NCBI GenBank assembly: GCA_021738105.1
Contig: JAIPCS010000025.1
Location: forward strand, 1 to 22,168
DNA length: 22,168 bases
Reading direction: 5' to 3'
Source: Sulfuritalea sp.
Lineage (GTDB): Bacteria; Pseudomonadota; Gammaproteobacteria; Burkholderiales; Rhodocyclaceae
A program made the translations under genes and the position numbers. The notes beneath the pieces were generated by a model that saw only the letters and a list, made by a program, of their open reading frames with translations, was not told the DNA's origin and did not search any database. Positions 1-7,843 of this stretch are shown here, one piece after another; within the stretch, counting starts at the first letter, position 1; every line of letters starts with the position of its first letter.

Positions 1-1
1 G

Positions 2-1756
2 GTGTCAATCGCCCGCGCCATCGCGGTGCGCTCTGAGCAGCGCATCAACGGCAACCAGGAATTCATTGGACAGGGCTTGTCCAATATCGTCGGCGCATTC
101 TTTTCTTCCTACGCTGCGTCAGGCTCCTTCAATCGTAGCGGGGTTAACTTCGAAGCCGGCGCGCGCACACCGCTGGCCTCGGTTTTTGCCTCTTTCTTTT
201 TGCTGTTGGTGTTGCTGGTAGTTGCACCGCTTGCCGCCTACCTGCCCAACGCCGCCATGGCCGGCATTCTGTTCCTGGTCGCATGGGGTCTGATCGATTT
301 TCATCATATCGAGCATATCTGGCACACCAGCAAGGCCGAGTCGGCGATTCTGGCATCAACCCTGATCGGCACCTTGATCAATCTCGAGATGGGTATTTTC
401 ATCGGCGTGTTTCTCTCGCTGGTGATGTATCTCTATCGCTCGTCAAAGCCCGAGATCATTCCCGTAGTGCCGGCGATGGAGGAAGGCGCCTACCATTTCA
501 CGCGGGCACGGGGCAAGCCGGAGTGTCCACAGCTGCGCATCGTGCGCATTAACGGCGCAGTGTATTTTGGCGCCGCGAGTTATGTGCAGCAGGTATTGCA
601 GCAAATCGACGAGGACAATCCACGGCAGAAATCGGTGCTGATTGCTGCAGCCAGTCTCAATACCATAGACGTTGCCGGTGCCGAGGTATTGGCGCAGGAG
701 GCCCGTCGCCGGCGCCGACTGGGTGGCGGTTTGTACTTCTATCGACTCGGTTCCAGCGCCTATGATTTCCTGCGCAAGGGAGACTATGTCAAGGATATTG
801 GTGAAGGTGCGTTCTTCCCGGTCATGACCAATGTCACTGGCGCGCTTTACTGGACGCTCGATCCCAATGTTTGCCGCAGTTGCAAAGTACGCATCTTCAA
901 GGAGTGTCACGGCGGCATTCTGCCCGATGGACTGCGTCGCCAGCGCCTGATGTTTGCCACAGACGGTAGCGAATTTTCACTGCCGCCCATGGAGGTGGCA
1001 ATCGCACTGGCCCACGCCTTCGGTGTGACACTGGACGTGATGACGGCCGTGACCAGCGAAGCCGAGGACGAAACCGCGCGCACTCGATTGGCTACGGTGG
1101 TCGATACGGCACGACGTGCCGGAGTCGATACCGAGGAAATTGTTCGTCATGGCAAGTTGCCAGTGCCGCAAATCGTTGGCGCAGCGGCGGAAGCGGACAG
1201 CAGCATTCTGGTTATCGGTCGCCGTCCGCCGCGCGGTGACCTGAAAGAAATCATGGTTGGTGACATCGCCTTGCAGATCATTCTCGGGGCGCCCTGTCAT
1301 GTTTTGGTCACGGGCGGGCAGTCCAAGCCATGGAAGAAGCGCATTCTTTTCGCCACCGATGGCTCGGTTATTTGTGAAACTGCTGTTGAACTTGCCGCGC
1401 AGATCGCCAAGGCGTCCTGGTTGCCGGTTACCGTGCTGTCTGTGATTGGCAAGGACGGTACTCGGCAGAAATCTGAAGAAGATGTCGCCGAGAAAGCCGC
1501 ATTTCTCAAGGCGGCGGGTGTAGCCTGCGACACCCGGGTAGTGGAGGGTGTTCCCTCCGAAACCATTCTTCGCATTCTGGATGAAATTGGCGCCGATCTC
1601 GTGGTGATCGGCAACAACCAAAGCAAGGGCCTGACACGTACCATTGCTGGTAGCACGACTGACAAGGTGATCGGTCGCATCGCCTGCCCGGTTCTGGTGG
1701 TCAAGCGCCAGCCGGAACCCGAGCAAATGACGGCGGCGGTCAAGAATCAGGCTTGA
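2..1756 (+). CDS. SulP-family anion transporter fused to STAS and two UspA domains (5' partial)
   Basis: C-terminal 584 residues of a SulP/SLC26-type inner-membrane anion (sulfate or bicarbonate class) transporter. The frame is open to the window edge and begins inside the conserved SulP segment reading SIARAIAVRSEQRINGNQE, so the GTG at base 2 is not the true start. Residues 20-150 hold the last membrane segments (hydrophobic runs at about 60-82, 84-98 and 115-145). Residues 175-290 form a STAS domain whose usual phospho-acceptor Ser position reads TIDVAGAE, with Ala instead. A cysteine cluster (C291, C294, C302) follows. Two UspA nucleotide-binding folds occupy about 314-437 and 446-568, each opening with LMFATDGS or ILFATDGS. 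The second keeps an AGST phosphate-loop motif, while the first has VGDI there. Substrate cannot be told from this fragment. It ends 44 nt before the adenosyltransferase gene. The family call is secure; the regulatory role of the Usp tail is inference. Confidence 0.9.
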   Translation: MSIARAIAVRSEQRINGNQEFIGQGLSNIVGAFFSSYAASGSFNRSGVNFEAGARTPLASVFASFFLLLVLLVVAPLAAYLPNAAMAGILFLVAWGLIDFHHIEHIWHTSKAESAILASTLIGTLINLEMGIFIGVFLSLVMYLYRSSKPEIIPVVPAMEEGAYHFTRARGKPECPQLRIVRINGAVYFGAASYVQQVLQQIDEDNPRQKSVLIAAASLNTIDVAGAEVLAQEARRRRRLGGGLYFYRLGSSAYDFLRKGDYVKDIGEGAFFPVMTNVTGALYWTLDPNVCRSCKVRIFKECHGGILPDGLRRQRLMFATDGSEFSLPPMEVAIALAHAFGVTLDVMTAVTSEAEDETARTRLATVVDTARRAGVDTEEIVRHGKLPVPQIVGAAAEADSSILVIGRRPPRGDLKEIMVGDIALQIILGAPCHVLVTGGQSKPWKKRILFATDGSVICETAVELAAQIAKASWLPVTVLSVIGKDGTRQKSEEDVAEKAAFLKAAGVACDTRVVEGVPSETILRILDEIGADLVVIGNNQSKGLTRTIAGSTTDKVIGRIACPVLVVKRQPEPEQMTAAVKNQA

Positions 1757-1800
1757 GGAGGAGTCCACTCCCGTATTGAAAGAGGAGCAGCGCGAAAAAA

Positions 1801-2352
1801 ATGGGATATCGACTGTCGAAGATCTACACCCGCACCGGCGATGCGGGCACCACAGGGCTGGGCGACGGCTCACGCACACCCAAGAACTCGTTACGCATTA
1901 CCGCGCTGGGTGAGGTCGACGAACTCAATTCGGTGATCGGCCTGATGCTCTGCGAGGAATTGCCGGAGCCGCTGCGCGAACTGCTCACTGGCATTCAGCA
2001 CGATTTGTTCGATCTCGGCGGCGAACTGTCGATACCGGGAGCCGTCTTGCTCAAGACCACGCAACCCGAGCGGCTGGAAGCGGCAATCGACAGCTATAAC
2101 CAGGAACTCTCGCCCCTCAAGGAATTCATCCTTCCCGGCGGAAGTCGGGCTGCGGCGGTCACGCATTTGGCACGTACCGTGTGCCGCCGGGCCGAGCGTG
2201 CAGTGGTGACGCTGGCGGCCGAAGAAGCCGTGGCGGATGCCGGGCGCATGTATCTGAATCGACTATCCGATCTGCTCTTCGTGCTCGGTCGCTGGCTCAA
2301 CAAGCAGGCGGGCTGTGGAGACGTGCTGTGGCAGAAAGGCAAGAACGCCTGA
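1801..2352 (+). CDS. pduO: PduO-type ATP:cob(I)alamin adenosyltransferase
   Basis: A 183-residue protein of the normal length for the family, which transfers the adenosyl group of ATP to cob(I)alamin to make coenzyme B12 in the cytoplasm. The N-terminal ATP-binding motif TRTGDAGTTGLGDGSR (residues 10-25) is intact. So are the C-terminal helix motif RTVCRRAER (125-133) and the YLNRLSDLLFVLGR segment (151-164) of the trimeric four-helix fold. The ATG at 1801 matches the family N-terminus (MGYRLSKIYTRTGD). A purine-rich AGAGGAG at 1781-1787 lies 13 nt upstream, a slightly long ribosome-binding spacing. The gene lies 44 nt after the SulP-Usp gene and may share its transcript. No B12-dependent enzyme or B12 biosynthesis gene is visible nearby, so the client is unknown. 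Confidence 0.93.
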   Translation: MGYRLSKIYTRTGDAGTTGLGDGSRTPKNSLRITALGEVDELNSVIGLMLCEELPEPLRELLTGIQHDLFDLGGELSIPGAVLLKTTQPERLEAAIDSYNQELSPLKEFILPGGSRAAAVTHLARTVCRRAERAVVTLAAEEAVADAGRMYLNRLSDLLFVLGRWLNKQAGCGDVLWQKGKNA

Positions 2353-2403
2353 GAACATTGGCGCGGACATCGTGACAGCCGTGTCGCCGGCGCCGACTTT
2401 TTG

Positions 2404-2470
2404 CGGGGAAGCTTGCGTCGCAGGCGGTAGGGCGAATCCGGTTCCCCGTGTGCAGGACAGTTGCCTGCGA
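2404..2470 (+). promoter_or_regulatory. Possible structured leader RNA with alternative stems
   Basis: CGGGGAA (2404-2410) is complementary to TTCCCCG (2442-2448). TCGCAGGC (2418-2425) is perfectly complementary to GCCTGCGA (2463-2470). GCAGG (2452-2456) can instead pair with CCTGC (2464-2468). The second and third pairings compete for the same bases, and the first and second cross one another as in a pseudoknot. This is the kind of arrangement seen in switching leaders. It does not match the cobalamin, TPP, SAM, glycine or c-di-GMP riboswitch consensus elements as I know them. Strand is assumed from the downstream operon. Function is unproven. Confidence 0.3.
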
Positions 2471-2499
2471 GCCGAAAGCGAAGTATCTTCTCACTGTTG

Positions 2500-2529
2500 G
2501 GGAAGGCACAGGTGATCTTGATGCTTCCC
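2500..2529 (+). promoter_or_regulatory. Stem-loop in the Ehr operon leader
   Basis: GGGAAG at 2500-2505 pairs perfectly with CTTCCC at 2524-2529, and the stem can be extended inward by CA (2507-2508) with TG (2522-2523) past a bulged G. There is no U-tract after it, so it is not a standard intrinsic terminator. It follows the alternative-stem region at 2404-2470 and could belong to the same leader RNA. Confidence 0.25.
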
Positions 2530-2765
2530 TGGGGGGAGGCCATCCATCATCGAATGGAGCAGTTGAGGAGCAGTGGCGTCAATATGGTATTCGCGGGTTT
2601 GATAAAAAAGGTGGTTGAGCTCAAGAGCACCACCAGCCTGCTTGCCTTGATCGCCCTCCCAGGCTCGTATCCCGGATTTGCTCGCATTATTGAACCGGCG
2701 GGCGGTACAACAAAGGTGTCCCAAGGAATCGACAACACTTCTCGCTTGTTATTGCGGTAGTAATA

Positions 2766-4772
2766 ATGCCGATTCTGTCCATAGACGTGTTGCTGTTTGC
2801 CATCTGTGCCTGGTTGGCGATCGGATTCGTTGGACTGGTGGCGCCGCGCAACCTGTTTTTCATCAGCAAGATACTGTTTCCGGCTGGCGCTCTGGTGGGT
2901 GCGCTGGTGGGCTTGGTCGCGTTAAGTTCGCTCGGCGACAAGGCGCAAGTCGCGGTGCTTTCGATCGGTCTGCCGACCCTGCCGTTTCATCTGCGCCTGG
3001 ACAACCTGACGGTGGTGTTTGCGATGCTGCTGGGCTTTGTCTCGGTCGGCATTTCGATCTTTGCCGCCGGATATTTTCGTAAGGGGGAGGGCGCCGCACC
3101 GGGATTGATGTGCCTCCAATACCATGTGTTTCTTGCCAGTATGCTGATGGTTCTGCTGGCCGACGATGCCTACGCTTTCATGGTGGCATGGGAAGTCATG
3201 GCACTTTCATCTTTTTTCCTCGTCACCACCGATCATCGGCATGAGGAAATCCGTCGTGCCGGTTTTCTCTATCTGCTGATCGCCCATGTCGGCGCCATCG
3301 CCATCCTGCTTTGTTTTGGGGTCATGACCGGAGGCGCGGGCGACTACAGCTTTGCCGGCATGCGCGCCCAGAACTTGTCGCCTTTCTGGGCCTCGGCGGC
3401 TTACCTGTTGGCGCTCGCCGGTTTCGGCGCCAAGGCCGGACTGCTACCGCTTCATGTCTGGCTGCCCGAAGCACATCCGGCGGCGCCATCGCCGGTATCG
3501 GCGATGATGAGCGGCGTCATGTTGAAAACCGCGATTTATGGTCTGCTACGGGTGAGTTTCGACCTGCTGCATTCAACAATCTGGTGGTGGGGCGTGGTGG
3601 CATTGGCTGTGGGCCTGGTCACCGCACTTTTCGGTGTGCTGTACAGCGCCGTGCAAAACGACATGAAGCGGCTGCTGGCGTATTCGTCAATCGAAAACAT
3701 CGGATTGATCACGATCGGCATCGGCCTGACACTGATTTTTCATGCCTACGACATGGAAACGCTGGCGGCACTGGCGATGACCGCGGTGCTCTACCATTGC
3801 CTTGCCCATTCCGCTTTCAAGAGCCTGCTGTTTCTATGTACCGGTTCGGTGCTGCACGCGACCAAGGAGCGCAGCCTGGGCAAGCTCGGCGGGCTGATCC
3901 ACCGCATGCCCTGGGTGGCCTGGCTGGCCCTGGTCGGTGTCATCGCGAGTGCCGGGCTCCCTCCATTTTCAGGTTTTGTTTCGGAGTGGCTGTTGCTGCA
4001 AAGCTTCCTTTTTTCGCCGGATTTGCCGCATCCATGGCTAAACATGGTGGTCCCGGTGGCCGCCGCGCTGGTGGTTCTCGTCGCCGCACTGGCAGGCTTT
4101 GCCATGGTCAAGTTCTACGGCATCATCTTCCTTGGTCAGATGCGCGAGCCGGCACTCAAGGATGCCCATGATGCGGGGCCGTGGGAAAAATTCGGCCTGG
4201 CCTGGTTGGCCCTCATCACGCTGCTGTTGGGTATCCTGCCGTCAACCGTAATTTTGCGCATTGATGCGGCGACGCGCCAGCTTCTTGGAACGGGTCTTGC
4301 CGACAGGTTGAACGAGCAGGGCTGGTGGATGCTGGCTCCGATCTCGCCTGAGCGAGCCAGTTATGAGCCCCTGATTTTCCTGCTCACCATTGCCGCTACA
4401 TTGCTGTTGGGGCGCTGGCTGGTGCGTCATCTCTATCATGGCCGCGTGCGGCGCACCCGGGCCTGGGACTGTGGCTACTACTTTCAGGGCCCCCGGGCGC
4501 AGGATACGGCAGAGGGTTTCAGTCAACCTATCCGCCGCATTTTCGAACCGATGTTTCGCATGGCCCGGCATTTCCCGACCGCCCGTGACACCAAACCCTA
4601 TTACAGCGTTCAGGTCGAGGATCATTTCTGGTACTGGCTTTATCTGCCGCTGGCCAGGCTGGCCAACCGGATATCGATGCTGATCACCACGTTGCAGGGT
4701 GGCCGAATTGCCGTGTATCTGATGTACAGCTTCGTCACACTTCTGGTTCTGTTGCTGGTGGCACGACCATGA
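2766..4772 (+). CDS. hyfB: Ehr/hydrogenase-4-type membrane subunit B (NuoL/Mrp-like ion channel)
   Basis: A 668-residue polytopic inner-membrane protein of the HyfB/HycC/NuoL/MrpA antiporter family, which forms an ion-translocating channel in complex I and group 4 hydrogenases. The key charged residues are visible: Glu143 in AWEVMALSS (TM5 glutamate), Lys223 in FGAKAGLLPLHVWLPEAHP and Lys254 in GVMLKTAIYG. The central channel motif PAAPSPVSAMMSG (238-250) is intact. The C-terminal part (about 490-668) is the HyfB-type extension, with RTRAWDCGYYFQGPRAQ and a final hydrophobic helix. The ATG at 2766 has only a weak upstream purine run. It is the first gene of the six-gene operon, and its TGA overlaps the next start as ATGA at 4769-4772. 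The hyf name follows homology only; the complex as a whole looks non-hydrogenase. Confidence 0.92.
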   Translation: MPILSIDVLLFAICAWLAIGFVGLVAPRNLFFISKILFPAGALVGALVGLVALSSLGDKAQVAVLSIGLPTLPFHLRLDNLTVVFAMLLGFVSVGISIFAAGYFRKGEGAAPGLMCLQYHVFLASMLMVLLADDAYAFMVAWEVMALSSFFLVTTDHRHEEIRRAGFLYLLIAHVGAIAILLCFGVMTGGAGDYSFAGMRAQNLSPFWASAAYLLALAGFGAKAGLLPLHVWLPEAHPAAPSPVSAMMSGVMLKTAIYGLLRVSFDLLHSTIWWWGVVALAVGLVTALFGVLYSAVQNDMKRLLAYSSIENIGLITIGIGLTLIFHAYDMETLAALAMTAVLYHCLAHSAFKSLLFLCTGSVLHATKERSLGKLGGLIHRMPWVAWLALVGVIASAGLPPFSGFVSEWLLLQSFLFSPDLPHPWLNMVVPVAAALVVLVAALAGFAMVKFYGIIFLGQMREPALKDAHDAGPWEKFGLAWLALITLLLGILPSTVILRIDAATRQLLGTGLADRLNEQGWWMLAPISPERASYEPLIFLLTIAATLLLGRWLVRHLYHGRVRRTRAWDCGYYFQGPRAQDTAEGFSQPIRRIFEPMFRMARHFPTARDTKPYYSVQVEDHFWYWLYLPLARLANRISMLITTLQGGRIAVYLMYSFVTLLVLLLVARP

Positions 4773-5725
4773 TGAGCATTTCCGGTTTGTTCGGTCAGGC
4801 ATTTGCGATCATGCTTGCGCTGGCACTGGCGCCGCTGCTCTCCGGTTGGGTGGGTCAATGCCGAGCCTGGTTTCAGAGTCGCAGCGCGCCTCCGCTGCTG
4901 CAGCCCTATTACATGCTGCAAAAGCTCTTTCACAAGGATGTCGTAATGGCGCATGGAGCATCGTCGCTGTTTCGTGCCGCGCCCTTTGTCGTCTTCGGCT
5001 GCATGGTGCTCGCCTGCGCCATTGTTCCCAGCCTGTCGACCGATTTGCCACTGGCGCCCACGGCCGATGCACTTGCCCTGGTCGGAGTGTTCGGCCTGGC
5101 GCGCATTTTTATCTCCCTGGCGGCGATGGATGTTGGCACGTCCTTTGGCAGCCTTGGGGGGCGGCGCGAAATGCTGATCGGGTTTCTTGCCGAACCGGCA
5201 TTGCTGATGGTGATATTCACCCTGGCCATGATCGCCCAATCGACCTCTCTGACCACCATCGTGCAGACGCTGGCGCATCGCGAGTTCGTCATCTATCCAA
5301 GCCTGGCTTTTGCCGGCGTCGCATTTACCTTCGTGTCGTTCGCCGAGAATGCCCGGGTGCCGGTCGATAACCCGGCCACCCATCTTGAACTGACGATGAT
5401 CCACGAGGCGATGATTCTCGAATACTCCGGCCGCTATCTGGCGCTGATCGAGTGGGCGTCAAGCCTCAAGCTATACGCCTACTCCTGTCTTGGACTGGCC
5501 TTGTTCTTTCCCTGGGGAATTGCCGACGGGGACAGCTTTCCGGCGCTGCTGGCGGCAATTCCGTTGCTACTGCTGAAGCTCGCCATCGGCGGATTCCTGC
5601 TGGCCCTGATCGAGACCATCAGCGCCAAGATGAGAATCTTCCGCGCTCCCGAATTTCTCGGCACCGCCTTCATGCTTGCCGTGCTGGGCCTGCTGGTGCG
5701 CCTGATGCTGGAGACCCGGGTATGA
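4769..5725 (+). CDS. hyfC: Ehr/hydrogenase-4-type membrane subunit C (NuoH-like)
   Basis: A 318-residue membrane protein of the HyfC/HycD/NuoH family, the subunit that joins the peripheral redox arm to the ion-pumping membrane arm and lines the quinone-like cavity in complex I. The family signature is clear in ARVPVDNPATHLELTMIHEA (about 195-214), followed by MILEYSGRYLALIEWASSLK. The early WFQSRSAPPLLQPYYMLQKL segment, also typical, is present near residues 35-54. The remainder is a series of hydrophobic helices. Two tandem ATG codons (4769 and 4772) are available; the first overlaps the upstream stop as ATGA. The stop TGA overlaps the next gene's ATG at 5722. Confidence 0.92.
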   Translation: MMSISGLFGQAFAIMLALALAPLLSGWVGQCRAWFQSRSAPPLLQPYYMLQKLFHKDVVMAHGASSLFRAAPFVVFGCMVLACAIVPSLSTDLPLAPTADALALVGVFGLARIFISLAAMDVGTSFGSLGGRREMLIGFLAEPALLMVIFTLAMIAQSTSLTTIVQTLAHREFVIYPSLAFAGVAFTFVSFAENARVPVDNPATHLELTMIHEAMILEYSGRYLALIEWASSLKLYAYSCLGLALFFPWGIADGDSFPALLAAIPLLLLKLAIGGFLLALIETISAKMRIFRAPEFLGTAFMLAVLGLLVRLMLETRV

Positions 5726-6390
5726 ATACCGCCCTTCCTTTTTCGGCACAACTCATCAACCTGTTTGCCGCAGTGATTCTGCTGCTGGCCTTCGCCATGC
5801 TGGCGCAAAGGCGAATGCCTGCGCTGGTCAATCTCTTCGCCTTGCAGGGCCTGACACTTTTTCTGGCGACCCTGGTGGCCGCCATGACCACGGCTCAAGC
5901 GCATCTGTATTATTCGGCGGCCCTGACACTGATCCTCAAGGCATTGCTGCTGCCCTGGATACTGCATCGCCTGGTGCGCAAGCTCAACGTCAAGCGCGAA
6001 GTCGAAGCGCTGATCAACATTCCGACCACGATGCTGGTGGGCATTGTGCTCGTCATGATCGCCTTCAATGTTGCGCTGCCCATATCCGAACTTTCGCAAA
6101 CCATCACGCGTGGCACCTTGGGCATTGCCCTCGCAGTGGTCATGCTGGCCTTCCTGATGATGATCACACGACAGAAGGCTATCACCCAGGTCGTCGGTTT
6201 TCTGTCGATGGAGAATGGTCTGTTTCTGGCCGCCACCAGTGCCACGTATGGCATGCCGATGGTGGTGGAACTGGGCATTGCACTCGACGTGCTGGTCGGT
6301 GTGATTATTCTCGGAGTATTTTTCTTCCAGATTCGAGACCAGTTTGACAGCCTTGACATTCACCACATGGAAAGCCTGAAAGACAGCTGA
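5722..6390 (+). CDS. hyfE: Ehr/hydrogenase-4-type membrane subunit E (HyfE, NuoK-like)
   Basis: A 222-residue hydrophobic protein of the HyfE family. The family carries a NuoK-like module and is found in hydrogenase-4 and related complexes but not in formate hydrogenlyase 1. A TTMLVGIVLVMIAFNVALPI segment lies near the middle, and the typical VVGFLSMENGLFLAATS motif, with its membrane glutamate, follows at about 157-173. The protein ends with a short charged tail (IRDQFDSLDIHHMESLKDS). ATG at 5722 overlaps the HyfC stop and the final TGA (6388-6390) overlaps the HyfF ATG at 6390, which indicates translational coupling. A longer upstream extension of the frame overlaps hyfC and is not the gene. 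Confidence 0.9.
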   Translation: MNTALPFSAQLINLFAAVILLLAFAMLAQRRMPALVNLFALQGLTLFLATLVAAMTTAQAHLYYSAALTLILKALLLPWILHRLVRKLNVKREVEALINIPTTMLVGIVLVMIAFNVALPISELSQTITRGTLGIALAVVMLAFLMMITRQKAITQVVGFLSMENGLFLAATSATYGMPMVVELGIALDVLVGVIILGVFFFQIRDQFDSLDIHHMESLKDS

Positions 6391-7841
6391 TGGATTTCTT
6401 TGTCCTCATGCTCGTCGTTCCCCTGGTCAGCGGCGCACTGCTGACCGTGGTTGGCGAGCGCACCTGGGCACCCAATCTGAACGTCGTCGCCAGTCTCTTC
6501 ACTTTTCTGGCCGCCGCCGGTCTCACCGCAGAGATTGTCGCCAATGGTCCCCGTTTTGCCTTGGGCGAGCAGTTCTTCATTGATTCACTGAACGTGTTTT
6601 TCGTTGCACTGACCGCGTTTGTCGGATTGACCACCAGTATTTTCTCCGGTCCCTACATGAAGAACGAGCGCGAGCACGGCAAGCTGACCGAGCCGCGACT
6701 GCGTCTCTACAAGAGCATGTATCAGCTGTTCATGTTCACCATGCTCGCCGCGCTGACCACCAATAATCTCGGCATTCTCTGGGTGGCCATGGAAGCCGCG
6801 ACATTGACGACCGTGCTGTTGGTTTCGCTGTATCGTACGCCGGCCAGCCTCGAGGCGGCCTGGAAGTACTTCATCCTCTGCGGTGTCGGTATCGCCCAGG
6901 CCCTGTTCGGTACCATCCTGCTCTATTTCGCGGCGGAACGCGTTCTGGGGGCGAGTGGCAACGCACTCTTGTGGACGCACCTGATTGAAGTGAAAGCGCA
7001 GCTCGAGCCAAACATCATGGCGCTGTCTTTCATCTTCCTGCTGGTCGGTTACGGCACCAAGGTGGGTCTGGCACCGCTGCACAACTGGCTACCGGACGCT
7101 CACGCCGAGGGTCCGACGCCGGTCTCGGCTGTGCTGTCCGGTCTGCTGCTCAACGTAGCGCTTTACGCCATTCTGCGCTGCAAGGTTCTGGCCGATGGTG
7201 CCATTCCGGGTAATTTTGCCGGCAATCTGATGATGGGCTTCGGTTTGTTTACCTTGTTGGTGGCTGCCTTCTTTCTTTCACGGCAGAAGGATGTCAAGCG
7301 CATGTTCGCCTACTCCTCGATCGAGCACATGGGTCTCATCACCTTTGCCTTCGGCATGGGCGGCGCGGTGGCAAATTTTGCCGGGCTGCTGCACATGACC
7401 ATGCATTCGCTGACCAAGTCGGCCATCTTTTTCGCCGTTGGTCACGCCACGCAGAAGACCGGTACCCAGGTGATGGCGGACATTCGTGGACTGATCAAGA
7501 TCAATCCCCTGATCGGCTGGGGTTTGATGCTTGGCACCCTTGCCATTCTCGGTATGCCACCCTTTGGCGTCTTCGCCAGCGAATTCATGATCCTCACCCA
7601 TGCCATCAAGAATTACCCGTGGGCGACGCCGATACTTCTGCTCGGCCTGGGTGTTGCCTTTGCCGCGATCTTCGGCAAAGTACAGCCCATGGTGTTCGGC
7701 GAGACGGTGGCCAAGCGCCTGCCACACGCGCCCGCCATTACTCCGGTATTTCTTCATCTGGGTATTGTGCTGATGCTCGGGCTCTACATTCCACCTTACT
7801 TGACGCGCTGGTTTCACGAAGCGTCAAGGATGCTCGGCTGA
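6390..7841 (+). CDS. hyfF: Ehr/hydrogenase-4-type membrane subunit F (NuoM/N-like ion channel)
   Basis: A 483-residue antiporter-like membrane subunit, a second ion channel alongside the HyfB-like protein. Glu135 in WVAMEAATLTT and Lys224 in GYGTKVGLAPLHNWLPDAHA are the conserved TM5 and TM7 charges. The channel signature PTPVSAVLSGLLLNVALY (242-259) and the later DVKRMFAYSSIEHMGL motif are intact. Length and order match HyfF. It begins by sharing a base with the HyfE stop and ends 2 nt before the HyfG-like start. Together with B, C and E it gives a complete minimal membrane arm with two antiporter-like channels. Confidence 0.92.
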   Translation: MDFFVLMLVVPLVSGALLTVVGERTWAPNLNVVASLFTFLAAAGLTAEIVANGPRFALGEQFFIDSLNVFFVALTAFVGLTTSIFSGPYMKNEREHGKLTEPRLRLYKSMYQLFMFTMLAALTTNNLGILWVAMEAATLTTVLLVSLYRTPASLEAAWKYFILCGVGIAQALFGTILLYFAAERVLGASGNALLWTHLIEVKAQLEPNIMALSFIFLLVGYGTKVGLAPLHNWLPDAHAEGPTPVSAVLSGLLLNVALYAILRCKVLADGAIPGNFAGNLMMGFGLFTLLVAAFFLSRQKDVKRMFAYSSIEHMGLITFAFGMGGAVANFAGLLHMTMHSLTKSAIFFAVGHATQKTGTQVMADIRGLIKINPLIGWGLMLGTLAILGMPPFGVFASEFMILTHAIKNYPWATPILLLGLGVAFAAIFGKVQPMVFGETVAKRLPHAPAITPVFLHLGIVLMLGLYIPPYLTRWFHEASRMLG

Positions 7842-7843
7842 TC

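Larger units (their letters stand above)
2353..2765. other. 413-nt gap with nested inverted repeats, no convincing gene
   Basis: No recognisable protein is encoded here. A 99-codon plus-strand frame (TTG at 2461 to TAG at 2760) and a 77-codon minus-strand frame exist, but neither has a good ribosome-binding site, family motif or the codon bias of the neighbours. The left half is rich in inverted repeats (2404-2470 and 2500-2529, listed separately). Farther right, GGTGGT and ACCACC near 2610-2632 form another 6-bp stem around TGAGCTCAAGAGC. The promoter and leader of the downstream Ehr operon must lie in or before this stretch, but no clear -35/-10 pair could be picked out. Confidence 0.6.

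Noticed and set aside
977..1879. 300-codon minus-strand frame opposite the Usp domains
   Set aside because: It spans the 3' end of SulP-Usp and the start of the adenosyltransferase, both strongly supported; composition is that of an antisense shadow.
2381..2530. Cobalamin riboswitch (tempting because of the adjacent adenosyltransferase)
   Set aside because: Neither strand shows the B12 box or the conserved core elements; the region lies downstream of the adenosyltransferase gene, not in front of it.
2461..2760. 99-codon plus-strand reading frame just before the Ehr operon
   Set aside because: TTG start, no ribosome-binding site, no family motif and codon use unlike the neighbours; it also overlaps the inverted-repeat region.
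7619..7843. N-terminal extension of the Ehr large subunit upstream of 7844
   Set aside because: It would lie inside hyfF in another frame and gives non-homologous sequence; ATG 7844 gives a normal NuoC-like N-terminus.
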